The notes: a model not told the origin generated them from the letters alone. A DNA stretch of 64,000 nt from Bradyrhizobium symbiodeficiens (GCF_002266465.3 NZ_CP029427.2:186001-250000), one strand, 5' to 3'; counted from the stretch's first letter, positions 10,736 through 19,738 are shown. Program-made: numbers and translations.

Positions 10736-11860
10736 GTGACCGTACGCATCCTGCAAAATCCCTGGCGGCTCCTGCTCGCGATCAACGCGGCGGTCATCGT
10801 CGGCGTGTTCGTCCACAAGATCCAGCTGCCGCCTTACGTCCCCTATATCCATCTCCTGGTCGACTACCATTTCGGCTTCATCAAGCGCGCACTGATCGGG
10901 GCCATCGTCGCGGTGTTCACGGACAAGGTGCCGGTCTGGTCGGTGTTCGCGATCGGTGGGGTGACGTGGCTGGTGACGCTGGCCCTCTACGCAAGGCTCT
11001 TTCAGAAGAGCTTTGGCTTCACCGCGAAAACGCTGCCGCTGTTCGTCTTCATCGCGGGCTCGCCGTTCTTCCTGAAGAACTTCATGCACACGCTCGGCCA
11101 TTTCGACATCTATGGCTGTGCGCTGGCGCTCGTCCTGCTGCTGATGCCGGCTGGCTCATTGCTGTTCGTGGCAACGGCAGCACTGTTCTCGATCGTGCTC
11201 GTCCTGATCCACCACATTCATCTGCTGATGTATGTGCCGACGATCGTCACCATCGTGGTGATCAGGCACTATCTCGCTTGCGGACTCAACCGCAGCAATG
11301 TCGCCTTCGGCATCGTCGCCCTCGCCATCGTCTCCGCGCTGTTCTTCGCCGCACAGTTTTTGGGAACGATGCCGATCCCTGAAGCCGACTTCGTTGCGTA
11401 CCTGAAAACGCGGATGGCCGATCCGTCCCGCACGGATCTCTTGCAATTCGCCTATATCTGGTACCAACCGCTGGCCAAAGAGGTCTCTGACACCTGGGGC
11501 CGCCTGCCGCACAACATCCTCGGCGTGCCCGTGTTCGCGCTGTTGATCTGGCTGCACACGCCGCTGTGGCGCTTCTTCGCAAACCTGATCGGCGCGCTCG
11601 CAAGCGAGACGCACCGCCGCCTCGTGCTCGCGGCGCTGATCGGGGTCAGCCTCGCTTACCTCGTGATGTTCGCGATGGTGTTCGACTATTCGCGCTGGAT
11701 CTCGAACTGGGCGGTCTGCATGTTCCTGATCCTGCACGCCGTGAAGATGCTGCCGGCTGCGCGGGAGACGCCACTGATTCCGGCGGAGGATCGGAAGACC
11801 AACGTCTTCGGCCTGATCATCACGCTGATCCCGCGCGTCGGAATCGTCCGGCCGTTCTAG
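10736..11860 (+). CDS. Polytopic membrane protein of unknown function
   Basis: 374 aa, about nine to ten predicted TM segments, no recognised family motif. The length, alternation of TM segments and short loops, and VDYHFGFIKRALIG after the first TM are reminiscent of GT-C-type or EpsG-like membrane proteins, but this is only impression. The GTG start at 10736 lies inside the right arm of an inverted repeat (CGGTCACGC at 10715-10723, GCGTGACCG at 10734-10742), so the start is not secure. Confidence 0.65.
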   Translation: MTVRILQNPWRLLLAINAAVIVGVFVHKIQLPPYVPYIHLLVDYHFGFIKRALIGAIVAVFTDKVPVWSVFAIGGVTWLVTLALYARLFQKSFGFTAKTLPLFVFIAGSPFFLKNFMHTLGHFDIYGCALALVLLLMPAGSLLFVATAALFSIVLVLIHHIHLLMYVPTIVTIVVIRHYLACGLNRSNVAFGIVALAIVSALFFAAQFLGTMPIPEADFVAYLKTRMADPSRTDLLQFAYIWYQPLAKEVSDTWGRLPHNILGVPVFALLIWLHTPLWRFFANLIGALASETHRRLVLAALIGVSLAYLVMFAMVFDYSRWISNWAVCMFLILHAVKMLPAARETPLIPAEDRKTNVFGLIITLIPRVGIVRPF

Positions 11861-11870
11861 ACGGTGTGCT

Positions 11871-11993
11871 CCCTCTCCCGCTTGCGGGAGAGGGTCGGGG
11901 AGAGGGCTTTCTCCGCAGCGGGAATCCCCAAGAGGAGAGAACCCTCACCCGCCGCGCGCTCCGCGCGTCGACCTCTCCCGCAAGCGGGAGAGG
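11871..11993. repeat. Bimodal palindromic intergenic repeat, copy 2 (inverted)
   Basis: Hairpins CCCTCTCCCGC-TT-GCGGGAGAGGG (11871-11894) and CCTCTCCCGC-AA-GCGGGAGAGG (11972-11993) flank a spacer that is the reverse complement counterpart of the 8584-8702 element. It sits between convergent genes and may also serve as a transcription barrier. Confidence 0.85.
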
Positions 11994-12022
11994 CAAAGGG
12001 AGCCCGGTCCTCGGCTGATTTC

Positions 12023-12616
12023 CTACCCCCTCGCCCGCCTGATCCGCACATACAGCGCGCCCTCGCCGCCATGGCCGATATGGGCCGTCTCGAAGCCGAC
12101 GACGAAGCTGCGGAATTCCGGCAGGCTCAGCCATTCCGGCACCTGACGGCGCAGCACGCCGCTTTCGCCGCCGCTGCGGCCCTTGCCGGTGATGACGAGC
12201 ACGAAGGTCAGGCCGTCGTGATGGGCGCGGTGCAGGAAGCCGGTCAGGGCGCGATGCGCGCGGGTTTGGGTCATGCCGTGGAGATCGAGCCGCGCCTCGA
12301 TCTCGCTGCGGCCGCGCGACAGTTTCGTCCGCTCGCGCTTGCCGAGCGGCGCCAGGGGCGGGACGGCCGGTTTTGCGGCGCGCGGCGGCGCTGGTGCAGC
12401 GGCAACTTGCCGTGGCGATGACGCAGGCCGCATGACCGGTGTTGCGGGCGAAGGCTCGGCGCGCGGAGCGGCATGCGCCTTCGCCGCGCGGTGCTTCCTC
12501 AGCGGCTTCACCTGTTTGGCAACGCCCTCCCACAGCGCGCGCTCCTCCTCGCTCAGCGCGCGGCGGCGCGGCGAGGGGCGAGGCTCCAGCACGGGCGGAC
12601 GGGACGATCGCTTCAT
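12023..12616 (-). CDS. Smr/MutS2 C-terminal domain protein
   Basis: 197 aa. The N-terminal half is a basic, Ala/Pro-rich linker. The C-terminal Smr domain carries LDLHGMTQTRAHRAL and VITGKGRSGGESGVLRRQVPEWL (the LDLHG and TGKG signatures). Smr domains have endonuclease or nucleic-acid-binding activity; the exact substrate here is unknown. It overlaps the stop of mltA by 4 nt (ATGA), so the two are translationally coupled. Confidence 0.88.
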   Translation of the reverse strand: MKRSSRPPVLEPRPSPRRRALSEEERALWEGVAKQVKPLRKHRAAKAHAAPRAEPSPATPVMRPASSPRQVAAAPAPPRAAKPAVPPLAPLGKRERTKLSRGRSEIEARLDLHGMTQTRAHRALTGFLHRAHHDGLTFVLVITGKGRSGGESGVLRRQVPEWLSLPEFRSFVVGFETAHIGHGGEGALYVRIRRARG

Positions 12617-14163
12617 TGCTGCCGATGGGGACGCTTCTTCGCTGGCCGCTGCGGTTCGCGATCGGCCTCGATCACCGGACGTGGCGCCGGCAGCGGGACT
12701 GGACCCGCGATGGCGACCGTGTCGCTCCTGGTTTCCGCGGGGCCGGACGCGGCGGCCGGCTTCGCCGTTTCCTTCCCGGGATCGGTTTGCGGAAACAGCT
12801 TTGCGATCTTCTCCGAGGGGCGCGGATCAGGCACCGGCAGCCGCGCAGCTCGCGCCGAGGGATCGAGACCCTTCGGCACCAGCATCACGAAATGCATGGG
12901 ATGGCGCAGCCGACCGGAGACGCGGCCGGCATCCGCGCCGGCGCCGAAATAGAGATCGGCGCGCGCGGGACCGATGATAGCCGAGCCGGTGTCCTGCGCG
13001 ATCATCAGCCGATGGAACGGTGTTTTCGAGCGTTCGGAATCGATCGGCAACTCGCCCTCGATGAAGAACGGCGTGCCGTAGACATGCAGCGCCTTGTCGA
13101 CCGCGATCGAGCGTCCCGCCGTCAGCGGAATACCTTGCGCGCCCACCGCCTCCTCCTTGTCGGAGAGATTGACCTCGCGGAAGAAGATGTAGGAGCGGTT
13201 CTGGCGACGCAGATCCTTGGCACCGTCGGGATTTTGCGCCATCCACTCCCTGATCTTCTGCATCGACATCTCTTCCTTCGGAATGATGCCGCGCTCGATC
13301 AGGACGCGCCCGACGGCGGTATAGGGATAGCCGTTATAGGCGTCGTAATTCAGCCGGACCGTGCCGCCGTCGTCGAACTTGATCCGTGCCGAGCCCTGGA
13401 TCTGCGCGAACAACAGGTCGGTCGGATCCTTCAACCAAGCGATCTCCAGCCCGCGGCCGGCGATCTTGCCGTCCTCGATCTCGCCGCGGTCGTAATAGGG
13501 TACCAGCTTGCGGCGGCCGATCTTGCGATAGACCGGACCCTTGTTGGGCAGGCTGACCGAATCCTGCTTGTAGCCGCGCACGAACAGATTCGAGGGGCGG
13601 CGATAGACCGGCACGTTGAAGACGTCGGTCTGCGTACGCGATCCCTCCAGAACCGGCTCGTAATAGCCGGTGACGAAGCCGTCGGGCTCGCCCAGGCGCG
13701 AAATTCGCAGCGGCGCGAAATTCTCCTCGAAGAAGGTCTTTGCTTTGGCGTCGTCGCCGAGCTCGAGCGATTTCGCCACCCGGCAAGGTTCGCTCAACGA
13801 ACCTCCAATTGCTTTTGATTCGGCCTTCGGTTCAGTCGCTCCGGTTTGTGCATTGATCGGCTTGCAGCTGGCGCGAAACGTCTTGTACGCCGCGAGGTGA
13901 TTGTCATCGCTCCAGCCCTTCACGTCCGCCCAGGCCAGCGGCAGATATTGCGCGCCCGGAATTTCGAACGGCAGCGGGAGCTGCGGATAGGGCAAGGCAC
14001 GCGGCGGAGCGGCAGGCAATTGCGGCAGATGATGGTGATGGCTGCGATAGTGGCGCCGCGCCGCTTCGGCGCCGAGCGAAAACGAGGACAGCGCGACGAC
14101 GCCTGCGCAAAGCGCGGTCGCGCCGGTCTTCAGAAAGACCTTAATTCGCGCTTCCGGTGCCAA
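12613..14163 (-). CDS. mltA: Membrane-bound lytic murein transglycosylase A
   Basis: About 516 aa. An N-terminal hydrophobic export signal (VFLKTGATALCAGVVALSSFSLG) is followed by a His-rich patch, the MltA barrel (FVTGYYEPVLEGSR) and a C-terminal 3D domain (MIAQDTGSAIIGPARADLYFG) that holds the catalytic Asp. It cleaves peptidoglycan glycan strands to anhydro ends in the periplasm. No ATG precedes the signal without entering tim44 further; I chose TTG at 14163, preceded by GGAAG, but ATG at 14232 is possible. No lipobox is seen. The Pro-rich tail is long for the family. Confidence 0.9.
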   Translation of the reverse strand: MAPEARIKVFLKTGATALCAGVVALSSFSLGAEAARRHYRSHHHHLPQLPAAPPRALPYPQLPLPFEIPGAQYLPLAWADVKGWSDDNHLAAYKTFRASCKPINAQTGATEPKAESKAIGGSLSEPCRVAKSLELGDDAKAKTFFEENFAPLRISRLGEPDGFVTGYYEPVLEGSRTQTDVFNVPVYRRPSNLFVRGYKQDSVSLPNKGPVYRKIGRRKLVPYYDRGEIEDGKIAGRGLEIAWLKDPTDLLFAQIQGSARIKFDDGGTVRLNYDAYNGYPYTAVGRVLIERGIIPKEEMSMQKIREWMAQNPDGAKDLRRQNRSYIFFREVNLSDKEEAVGAQGIPLTAGRSIAVDKALHVYGTPFFIEGELPIDSERSKTPFHRLMIAQDTGSAIIGPARADLYFGAGADAGRVSGRLRHPMHFVMLVPKGLDPSARAARLPVPDPRPSEKIAKLFPQTDPGKETAKPAAASGPAETRSDTVAIAGPVPLPAPRPVIEADREPQRPAKKRPHRQQ

Positions 14164-14848
14164 CCAGCTTCCAGTTCGGATCGCGGGAGGTGATGTCGCG
14201 GGCGAAAGTCCAGATGTCGGTGATGTCGGCAACCGTGTCGGCGCTGCCGTCGACGATGTTGCCGGCCTTGTCTCGGGTGGCCGAGATCATCTGCGAGACG
14301 AAGCGGATCGTGAGCTGGGCGGTACGGTCGCGAAGCTCGGCGCCAACGAGCTCGGCCTTGTCGATCGAAACGAAGCGGGTCTCGGTCTTCTGCTCTTTCG
14401 TCTCGCGTTCCTTGATTGCGGCCTCGAAGCTCTCATAGACGTCTGGCGACAGCAGGTCGCGCAGCGCGCGGCGGTCGCCATTGGCAAAGGCCAGCACGAT
14501 CATCTCGTAGGCACCCTTGGCGCCCGAGATGAAATGACGCGGGTCGAACGTGGAATCCTTCTCGACGATGGCATCCAGGCCCTGCGCCAGCGCGGTGCCC
14601 GGCTCGGTCAGACCCTTCCAGCGGTCGGACGGCGGGGTCGGCTCGGCCGTCGGCGCCAGCGGGGCCTGGTCGATCACCTTGCCCGGCATGGTCACGACGT
14701 TGTTGTCCTGGGCACTCCCGAGCGCATTGCGGGCGGCGGTCCGATCGAACGGCGGCCGCTCGTTGCCGGTCCGCTGCCCGAGCACGCTGCGCAGCCGCAG
14801 AAAGATGAAGACCGCCAGCGCCAGGAAGATAATGGTGTAGATGTCCAC
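14141..14848 (-). CDS. Tim44/TimA domain protein
   Basis: 235 aa starting at GTG in VDIYTIIFLALAVFIFLRLRSVLGQRTG, the family's normal N-terminus with one TM anchor; a longer frame from 14884 adds 12 charged residues. The C-terminal Tim44-like domain (about residues 90-235) has the NTF2-like fold of the family. Bacterial TimA is a membrane-anchored relative of mitochondrial Tim44. The start overlaps nothing, and the stop overlaps mltA by about 23 nt. The tim44-mltA-smr order next to secB is conserved in alphaproteobacteria. Confidence 0.9.
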   Translation of the reverse strand: MDIYTIIFLALAVFIFLRLRSVLGQRTGNERPPFDRTAARNALGSAQDNNVVTMPGKVIDQAPLAPTAEPTPPSDRWKGLTEPGTALAQGLDAIVEKDSTFDPRHFISGAKGAYEMIVLAFANGDRRALRDLLSPDVYESFEAAIKERETKEQKTETRFVSIDKAELVGAELRDRTAQLTIRFVSQMISATRDKAGNIVDGSADTVADITDIWTFARDITSRDPNWKLVGTGSAN

Positions 14849-15259
14849 GTCGGATTCGCTTTCTGGTCTTTGCTCTGGGTCCACGCTTTGGGGTCGTCGC
14901 CGGGAAAATCAATCCGGCCAGTAGACCGTTCCATACGGGAACGGCAAGTCTACATCACCATTTTAGGGCCGCGTCAGGTCCGTGGGATGTAGGCACGAAA
15001 TCTTGCCGGGCCAATGGCGCCTTTTGGCACAGCACCGAGTGTAGCGCGTTTTATGCTTAAGGGGAAACCCGATCCTGTCCGGAAATCGCGCATCTTCAAT
15101 CATTTAAGGCGCAGTTTAGCGGAAAAGGCCGGATCAACGCGGCAGTTGCGGCGCGGCCGCAATCCCGCCTCCGGGACCGTTCGTCCTTGTGGAATGAGGC
15201 GGCCCTATGTTAGCCAACCGCCGCGAAATTCAGCCCAAATCGGGTAAGGAGAGAATCTC
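14849..15259. other. Divergent intergenic region tim44/secB
   Basis: 411 bp without a convincing gene. It holds the secB and tim44 promoters. A near-match CtrA half-site pair, TTAA-N7-TTTA, lies at 15104-15118, and GGTAAGGAGAG precedes secB as its ribosome binding site. I see no hairpin terminator or RNA gene. Confidence 0.5.
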
Positions 15260-15742
15260 ATGACCAACGGTAACGGCACCCCTCCCGAGGCGGCCCAGGC
15301 TCCCCAGCTCAACGTGCTGGCGCAATATACCAAGGACTTTTCGTTCGAGAATCCGAACGCGCCCAGCTCGCTCCAGCAGCAGAGCCAGCCCCCCCAGATC
15401 AACATCCAGATCAATGTCAGCGCCAACAACCTCAGCGAACAGGAGTTCGAGGTGACGTTGTCGGTCGAGGGCAAGGCCGAGACCGCGGGCAAGATCATGT
15501 TCTCGTTCGAGCTCGCCTATGCCGGCGTGTTCCGCATCGCCAACGTGCCGAAGGAAAATCTGCATCCGCTGGTCATGATCGAGTGCCCCCGCCTGCTGTT
15601 CCCGTTTGCCCGCGAGATCATCGCGACGGCGGTGCGCGACGGCGGGTTCCCGCCCCTGATGCTGGACCCGGTCGACTTCGTCGGTCTCTATCGTCAGAAC
15701 ATGGAGCGGCAAATGGCCGCCCCGACGAGCGGCCAAGCATAG
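15260..15742 (+). CDS. secB: Protein-export chaperone SecB
   Basis: 160 aa, standard length. The core has the family segments [39 protein letters not shown] and the C-terminal [38 protein letters not shown]. The tetramer keeps precursors unfolded and delivers them to SecA. A strong GGAGAG Shine-Dalgarno precedes the ATG. It converges with dnaQ, 7 nt apart. Confidence 0.97.
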   Translation: MTNGNGTPPEAAQAPQLNVLAQYTKDFSFENPNAPSSLQQQSQPPQINIQINVSANNLSEQEFEVTLSVEGKAETAGKIMFSFELAYAGVFRIANVPKENLHPLVMIECPRLLFPFAREIIATAVRDGGFPPLMLDPVDFVGLYRQNMERQMAAPTSGQA

Positions 15743-15749
15743 GCCAAGC

Positions 15750-16463
15750 CTAACCAGCCGGAGGAGCTGGAGCGGGCAAAAACTCGTTCCAGATCGCCTT
15801 GTCGCCGAGCGTCGCGATGAAGGCCCGGTGGGCCTCGCGCTCGGCATCGGAAACCCGTGGCGCGAGCGGCACCAGCCGTTGCCGCCGCGGCGCATCGCCA
15901 GCCGCATTGACGCGAATCTCCTGAGCCTCCGACGCCAGAAGCAGCTGCGACTGCCGCGCCCCGACCAGATCGACATAGACCTCGGCCAGCAACTCGGCGT
16001 CCAGCAGCGCGCCGTGCTTGGTGCGGCGTGAGTTGTCGATCGCATAGCGCGAGCAGAGATCGTCGAGCCTGTTGGACACGCCGGGATGCTTGCGGCGCGC
16101 CAGCAGCAGCGTATCGACCAACCGTTCGCGCGGAATCGCCGCGCGCTTGATCTTGTCGAGCTCGGCATTGATGAAGCCGATGTCGAACGAGGCGTTGTGG
16201 ATCACCAGCGGCGCATCGCCGATGAACTCCAGGAACGCATCGGCGACCTCGTGGAACAGCGGCTTGGTCGACAGAAATTCGGCCGACAGCCCATGCACCG
16301 CAAAGGCTTCCGCCGGCATGTCCCGTTCAGGATTGATATAGACGTGGTAGGTCTGTCCCGTCGGCATGCGATTGAGCATCTCGACGCAGCCGATTTCGAC
16401 CAGACGATCGCCGCGAAGCGGATCGAGGCCAGTGGTTTCGGTATCGAGAACGATTTCGCGCAT
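15750..16463 (-). CDS. dnaQ: DNA polymerase III epsilon subunit (3'-5' proofreading exonuclease)
   Basis: 237 aa DEDDh exonuclease. Exo I is DTETTGLD, Exo II HNASFDIGFINAEL and Exo III HGALLDAELLAEVY. It proofreads the replicative polymerase. The C-terminus shows the poorly conserved linker through which epsilon binds the alpha subunit. It follows coaE on the same strand with a 41-nt gap. Confidence 0.95.
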   Translation of the reverse strand: MREIVLDTETTGLDPLRGDRLVEIGCVEMLNRMPTGQTYHVYINPERDMPAEAFAVHGLSAEFLSTKPLFHEVADAFLEFIGDAPLVIHNASFDIGFINAELDKIKRAAIPRERLVDTLLLARRKHPGVSNRLDDLCSRYAIDNSRRTKHGALLDAELLAEVYVDLVGARQSQLLLASEAQEIRVNAAGDAPRRQRLVPLAPRVSDAEREAHRAFIATLGDKAIWNEFLPAPAPPAG

Positions 16464-16504
16464 GCCTTGAGATCGGTGTCTTGAGAGCCGTCTGAGGCGG
16501 CGAA

Positions 16505-17104
16505 TCAGGCTCGCCGCTGCGGCATCTTAACCACCTCGGCCAGGATGTGGGCGATTTGCGCGCGCACCGGTTCAAGTCCGTGTGACGTATCCACCACGAA
16601 ATCGGCCCGCTTGCGCTTCTCGGCATCGGGCGTCTGCTTGGCGATGATCGCATCGAGCTTGGCTTCGTCCATGGTACCGCGCGCCAGCACCCGCTCACGC
16701 TGGAGTTCCGGCGAGGTCGAGACCACGACCACGGCGTCCACGCGCTTCTCGCCACCGGTCTCGAACAGCAGCGGAATGTCGAGCACCACGACCGGCGCCT
16801 TGGCGGCTTCCGCCTCGGCGAAGAACTTTTGCCGGGACGCGCCGAGCATGGGATGGACGATCTGCTCGAGGTGCTTGATGGCAGCGGGATCATGCACGAC
16901 GCGCGCCGACAGTTTTGGCCGGTCCACCTTGCCGTACACGGTGGTGCCGGGAAAGGCGGCCTCGATCGCGGGCGCCGCTTCACCCTCATAGAGCTGATGC
17001 ACGGCGGCATCGGCATCGTAGACGGGCACACCAGCCTCTGCGAATAGTTTCGCGGTGGTGGATTTTCCCATCCCGATCGAGCCGGTCAGTCCCAGGATCC
17101 GCAT
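16505..17104 (-). CDS. coaE: Dephospho-CoA kinase
   Basis: 199 aa P-loop kinase with [13 protein letters not shown] at the N-terminus, [10 protein letters not shown] and the LID-type Arg region further on. It phosphorylates dephospho-CoA, the last step of CoA synthesis. I used the ATG directly before RILGLTG; upstream in-frame codons reach into the maf gap. In Caulobacter the shikimate dehydrogenase gene aroE lies between maf and coaE; here only 38 nt separate them. Confidence 0.95.
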   Translation of the reverse strand: MRILGLTGSIGMGKSTTAKLFAEAGVPVYDADAAVHQLYEGEAAPAIEAAFPGTTVYGKVDRPKLSARVVHDPAAIKHLEQIVHPMLGASRQKFFAEAEAAKAPVVVLDIPLLFETGGEKRVDAVVVVSTSPELQRERVLARGTMDEAKLDAIIAKQTPDAEKRKRADFVVDTSHGLEPVRAQIAHILAEVVKMPQRRA

Positions 17105-17142
17105 CAGCGTCCAGCCAAGTCTGTTATTCACATGTCTGCCAT

Positions 17143-17751
17143 TCACACGGCAACTAGCCGTTCGCGTCGCAGGAACGCAAGCAGCGGCAGCAGCGGCAGG
17201 CCAAGAATGGTGAAATGATCGCCCTCGATCCGCTCGAACAGATGGATGCCCAGGCTTTCAAGCTGATAGGCGCCGACGCTGGTGGTGACGGCGTCGCCGG
17301 CAGCGTCCAGATAGATTGAAAGCTCGTCCTCGGTCATCTCGCGCATGGTCATGCGGGCAACCGAGACGTCTTCGAAAACGATCTGGCCATCATGCGCCAC
17401 GGCCACCGCGGAATTCAGCTCGTGGCTGTTGCCGGCGAGATCGCGCAATTGCGCCAATGCCTGCGGCCGGCCCGCCGGCTTGTTGAAAAGACGGTTGCCA
17501 AGAGCCAGGGTCTGATCGGCCCCGATCACGTAGCTCCCGGGATAGCTGGCCGAGATCGCTTTGGCCTTTTCGCGCGCCAGCAGCAGAGCGATCTCGCGCG
17601 GATTTGAAAGCGCCGAAGCCAATTGAATGCCGCGCTCGTCGATATCGGCAGTAACAGCCTTGAACTCCAGCCCGGCATTGGCCAACAGCATTTTCCGGGC
17701 GCTGCTTTGCGAGGCCAGGATCAACGGATGTTTGCCGAGCCACAGACCCAT
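17143..17751 (-). CDS. maf: Maf-family nucleotide pyrophosphatase
   Basis: 202 aa. The Maf signatures are [13 protein letters not shown], the acidic DIDERG and the core GADQTLALG. Maf proteins hydrolyse non-canonical or methylated nucleoside triphosphates. The N-terminal SSARK departs from the canonical SPRR, so the substrate class is uncertain. It starts 8 nt after the ppsR stop and is probably in one transcript with ppsR, coaE and dnaQ. Confidence 0.92.
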   Translation of the reverse strand: MGLWLGKHPLILASQSSARKMLLANAGLEFKAVTADIDERGIQLASALSNPREIALLLAREKAKAISASYPGSYVIGADQTLALGNRLFNKPAGRPQALAQLRDLAGNSHELNSAVAVAHDGQIVFEDVSVARMTMREMTEDELSIYLDAAGDAVTTSVGAYQLESLGIHLFERIEGDHFTILGLPLLPLLAFLRRERLVAV

Positions 17752-17759
17752 CGCAAGGA

Positions 17760-18599
17760 CTATCCGGAAGGCCGGTTGCGCTGGCGATCGCTGTAGAGCT
17801 TCATGATCGCCGCCGCGGTTTCCTCGATCGAGCGACGCGTGACGTCGAGCAGCGGCCAATCGTGCTTGGCGCTGAGCTTGCGCGCAAACGCGACCTCCTC
17901 GGTCACCGACTGCCTGTCGGTATATGTCTCGTTGCCCGAATCGGATCCCATCGAGAGCAGGCGATTCTGACGAATCTGGATCAGGCGCTCCGGCGTCGCA
18001 TGCAGGCTGACGACCAGTGGCCGCGTCAGCTTCCCCAGCTGCTCCGGCACGGGAATGCCGGGCACCAGTGGCACGTTGGCGGTGCGGATGCCGCGATTGG
18101 CCAGATAGATCGACGTCGGCGTCTTGGAGGTGCGGGACACGCCGACCAGCACGACATCGGCATCGTCAAGACCTTCGACATGCTGACCGTCGTCGTGGAT
18201 CATCGTGTAGTTCAGCGCGTCGATGCGCTTGAAATATTCCGCATTGAGGACGTGCTGGGCGCCGACCCGGCCCGTGGTCGCAGCGCCGAGGTAAGCCTCG
18301 AACAATTGCATCACCGGACCGATGATCGACAGGCTCGGAACGTTGATGCCCTTGCACTTGTCCTCGAGGCGGGCAACCAGATCCTTCTCCAGCAACGTGA
18401 ACAGCACGATCCCCGGCGCCTCCTCGATCTCGTCGAGCACGCGGTCGAGCTGCTTCTGGCTGCGCACCAGCGGATAGACATGCTCGACGGGGGTGACGTT
18501 GGCGTATTGCGCAGCGACGGCGCGCGCCACCGTAATCAGCGTCTCGCCGGTTGAGTCGGACACCAGATGCAGATGGAAATAATTGTTCGAGGTCGGCAC
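17760..18599 (-). CDS. ppsR: Pyruvate, phosphate dikinase regulatory protein (RP001 homologue)
   Basis: 279 aa DUF299 family. The N-terminal [12 protein letters not shown] and the P-loop [18 protein letters not shown] are diagnostic; the enzyme is a bifunctional ADP-dependent kinase/Pi-dependent phosphorylase for PPDK. The homologue of this gene is the right-hand neighbour of the Caulobacter replication origin (RP001). It runs leftward, away from the non-coding segment at 18600. Confidence 0.95.
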   Translation of the reverse strand: MPTSNNYFHLHLVSDSTGETLITVARAVAAQYANVTPVEHVYPLVRSQKQLDRVLDEIEEAPGIVLFTLLEKDLVARLEDKCKGINVPSLSIIGPVMQLFEAYLGAATTGRVGAQHVLNAEYFKRIDALNYTMIHDDGQHVEGLDDADVVLVGVSRTSKTPTSIYLANRGIRTANVPLVPGIPVPEQLGKLTRPLVVSLHATPERLIQIRQNRLLSMGSDSGNETYTDRQSVTEEVAFARKLSAKHDWPLLDVTRRSIEETAAAIMKLYSDRQRNRPSG

Positions 18600-19057
18600 A
18601 AAATCCCTTTGTATGGAGTCGGTGTGGTTTGTGGATTTCTGTGGACCTTAACCCCTCGGAAAGGGATGCGCGACACCGAGGGCGGGACAAGTGCCGATTT
18701 TCTTCACACCACTGCCCGCTGGCATAAGTTCAGCGGCCCGTCAGGAGGGAAACGGGATGACGCGGACAACCCCCTTAATAAGCTGCCGACAGAAGCACGC
18801 AAGCCTTTGAAGCTGGCTGACTTATCGCAAACCGCCAGAGCTGCCGGGGATATGTTGATGGATGTGAACAAACGAGCGCGAACGTGCGGACGGAATCTTG
18901 TGAGTCCAATTCACGGTCACATAGACTCAAACCTTAAGAATCTAAGATTCTTTATTGGAGAAGGGGCGCTCCAGATGGACTATGTGTGCAGGTGAGACCT
19001 TAACGAGTTCTTACTATCCCCAGTTCCATTCGCTGGTAGAAACCCCGGGCGCCCAAA
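18600..19057. other. Candidate chromosomal replication origin (oriC)
   Basis: 458 bp with no gene, between the leftward ppsR block and the rightward hemJ-rho-parAB block. It contains three TGTGG repeats at 18623, 18630 and 18640 (the last two read as degenerate DnaA boxes, AAATCCACA and AGGTCCACA). It also has five GANTC sites at 18893-18950 (plus one at 18616), an AT-rich palindrome AAGAATC-TAA-GATTCTT at 18936-18952, and a near-consensus CtrA box TTAA-N7-TTAC at 19000-19014. An inverted repeat CCCTCGG/CCGAGGG lies at 18653-18682. Position next to the RP001 homologue and close to parAB matches Cori of Caulobacter, although hemE is not the other neighbour here. No experimental origin is known to me for this sequence. 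Confidence 0.7.
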
Positions 19058-19492
19058 ATGTTCGAAGACGTCTATCTCTGGATCAAGGCGCTGCATGTGA
19101 TCGCGGTCATCGCCTGGATGGCGGGCATGCTCTATTTGCCGCGGTTGTTCGTTTATCACTGCGAGGCCGAGATCGGCTCGAAGCAGTCGGAAACGTTTAA
19201 GGTCATGGAACGCCGGCTGCTCAAGGCGATCATCAACCCCGCCATGATCGTCACTTGGCTCGCCGGGCTCTACCTTGCCTGGTCCGGCCACTGGTTTTCA
19301 TTCGGCTGGCTGCACGTAAAACTGGCAATGGTCCTGGCGATGTCGGGGGTCCACGGCTTTTTTTCCCGCTGGGTCAAGGACTTCGCCGCCGACCGGCGTT
19401 CGCGGACCCAGAAATTCTATCGGATAATCAATGAGGTGCCGACCATTTTGATGATCATCATCGTCGTGATGGTGATCGTGAAGCCGTTCTAG
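19058..19492 (+). CDS. hemJ: Protoporphyrinogen oxidase HemJ
   Basis: 144 aa integral membrane protein, four TM helices. LWIKALHVIAVIAWMAGMLYLPRLFVYH contains the conserved His and Arg residues that bind heme in HemJ, and MIVTWLAGLYL and LHVKLAMVLAMSGVHGFFSRW follow. It oxidises protoporphyrinogen IX to protoporphyrin IX. It is the first gene to the right of the candidate origin; in several alphaproteobacteria hemE occupies this place. Confidence 0.93.
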   Translation: MFEDVYLWIKALHVIAVIAWMAGMLYLPRLFVYHCEAEIGSKQSETFKVMERRLLKAIINPAMIVTWLAGLYLAWSGHWFSFGWLHVKLAMVLAMSGVHGFFSRWVKDFAADRRSRTQKFYRIINEVPTILMIIIVVMVIVKPF

Positions 19493-19738
19493 GCACAGCA
19501 CGACGAAACGCTCAGCGCTTCGGCTTGCGGAGTGGCGAGCGATTTTCTATATTGTCGATATCCCACCCAACGCAGGCGGATGTGGTTGTGTCTGAGCTTT
19601 CCAGAGGCCGGACACCGCATCAGGTTTGAAGCCTCATCGGCACTTAACCTTGCCAGACCTGCGGACCTTATCTTCACGCGTCCGCATTTCAGAGCCTCCT
19701 CGCACCCCCTCCCAAGGTTACCCCACAGGACCACCCCA

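Noticed and set aside
12439..13818. A 459-codon open frame antisense to mltA
   Set aside because: The minus strand encodes the 3D catalytic domain and signal peptide of MltA; the antisense frame shows Arg/Pro-rich composition typical of shadow frames.
15186..15213. Possible RpoH promoter before secB (CTTG at 15186 and CCTATGTTAG at 15204)
   Set aside because: The spacer is 14 nt, too short for the 16-18 nt needed, although the -10 part fits well.
18567..18995. A 142-codon open frame across the candidate origin
   Set aside because: It has no recognisable domain, overlaps the ppsR 5' end and covers the palindromes and GANTC cluster; codon usage looks like non-coding sequence.
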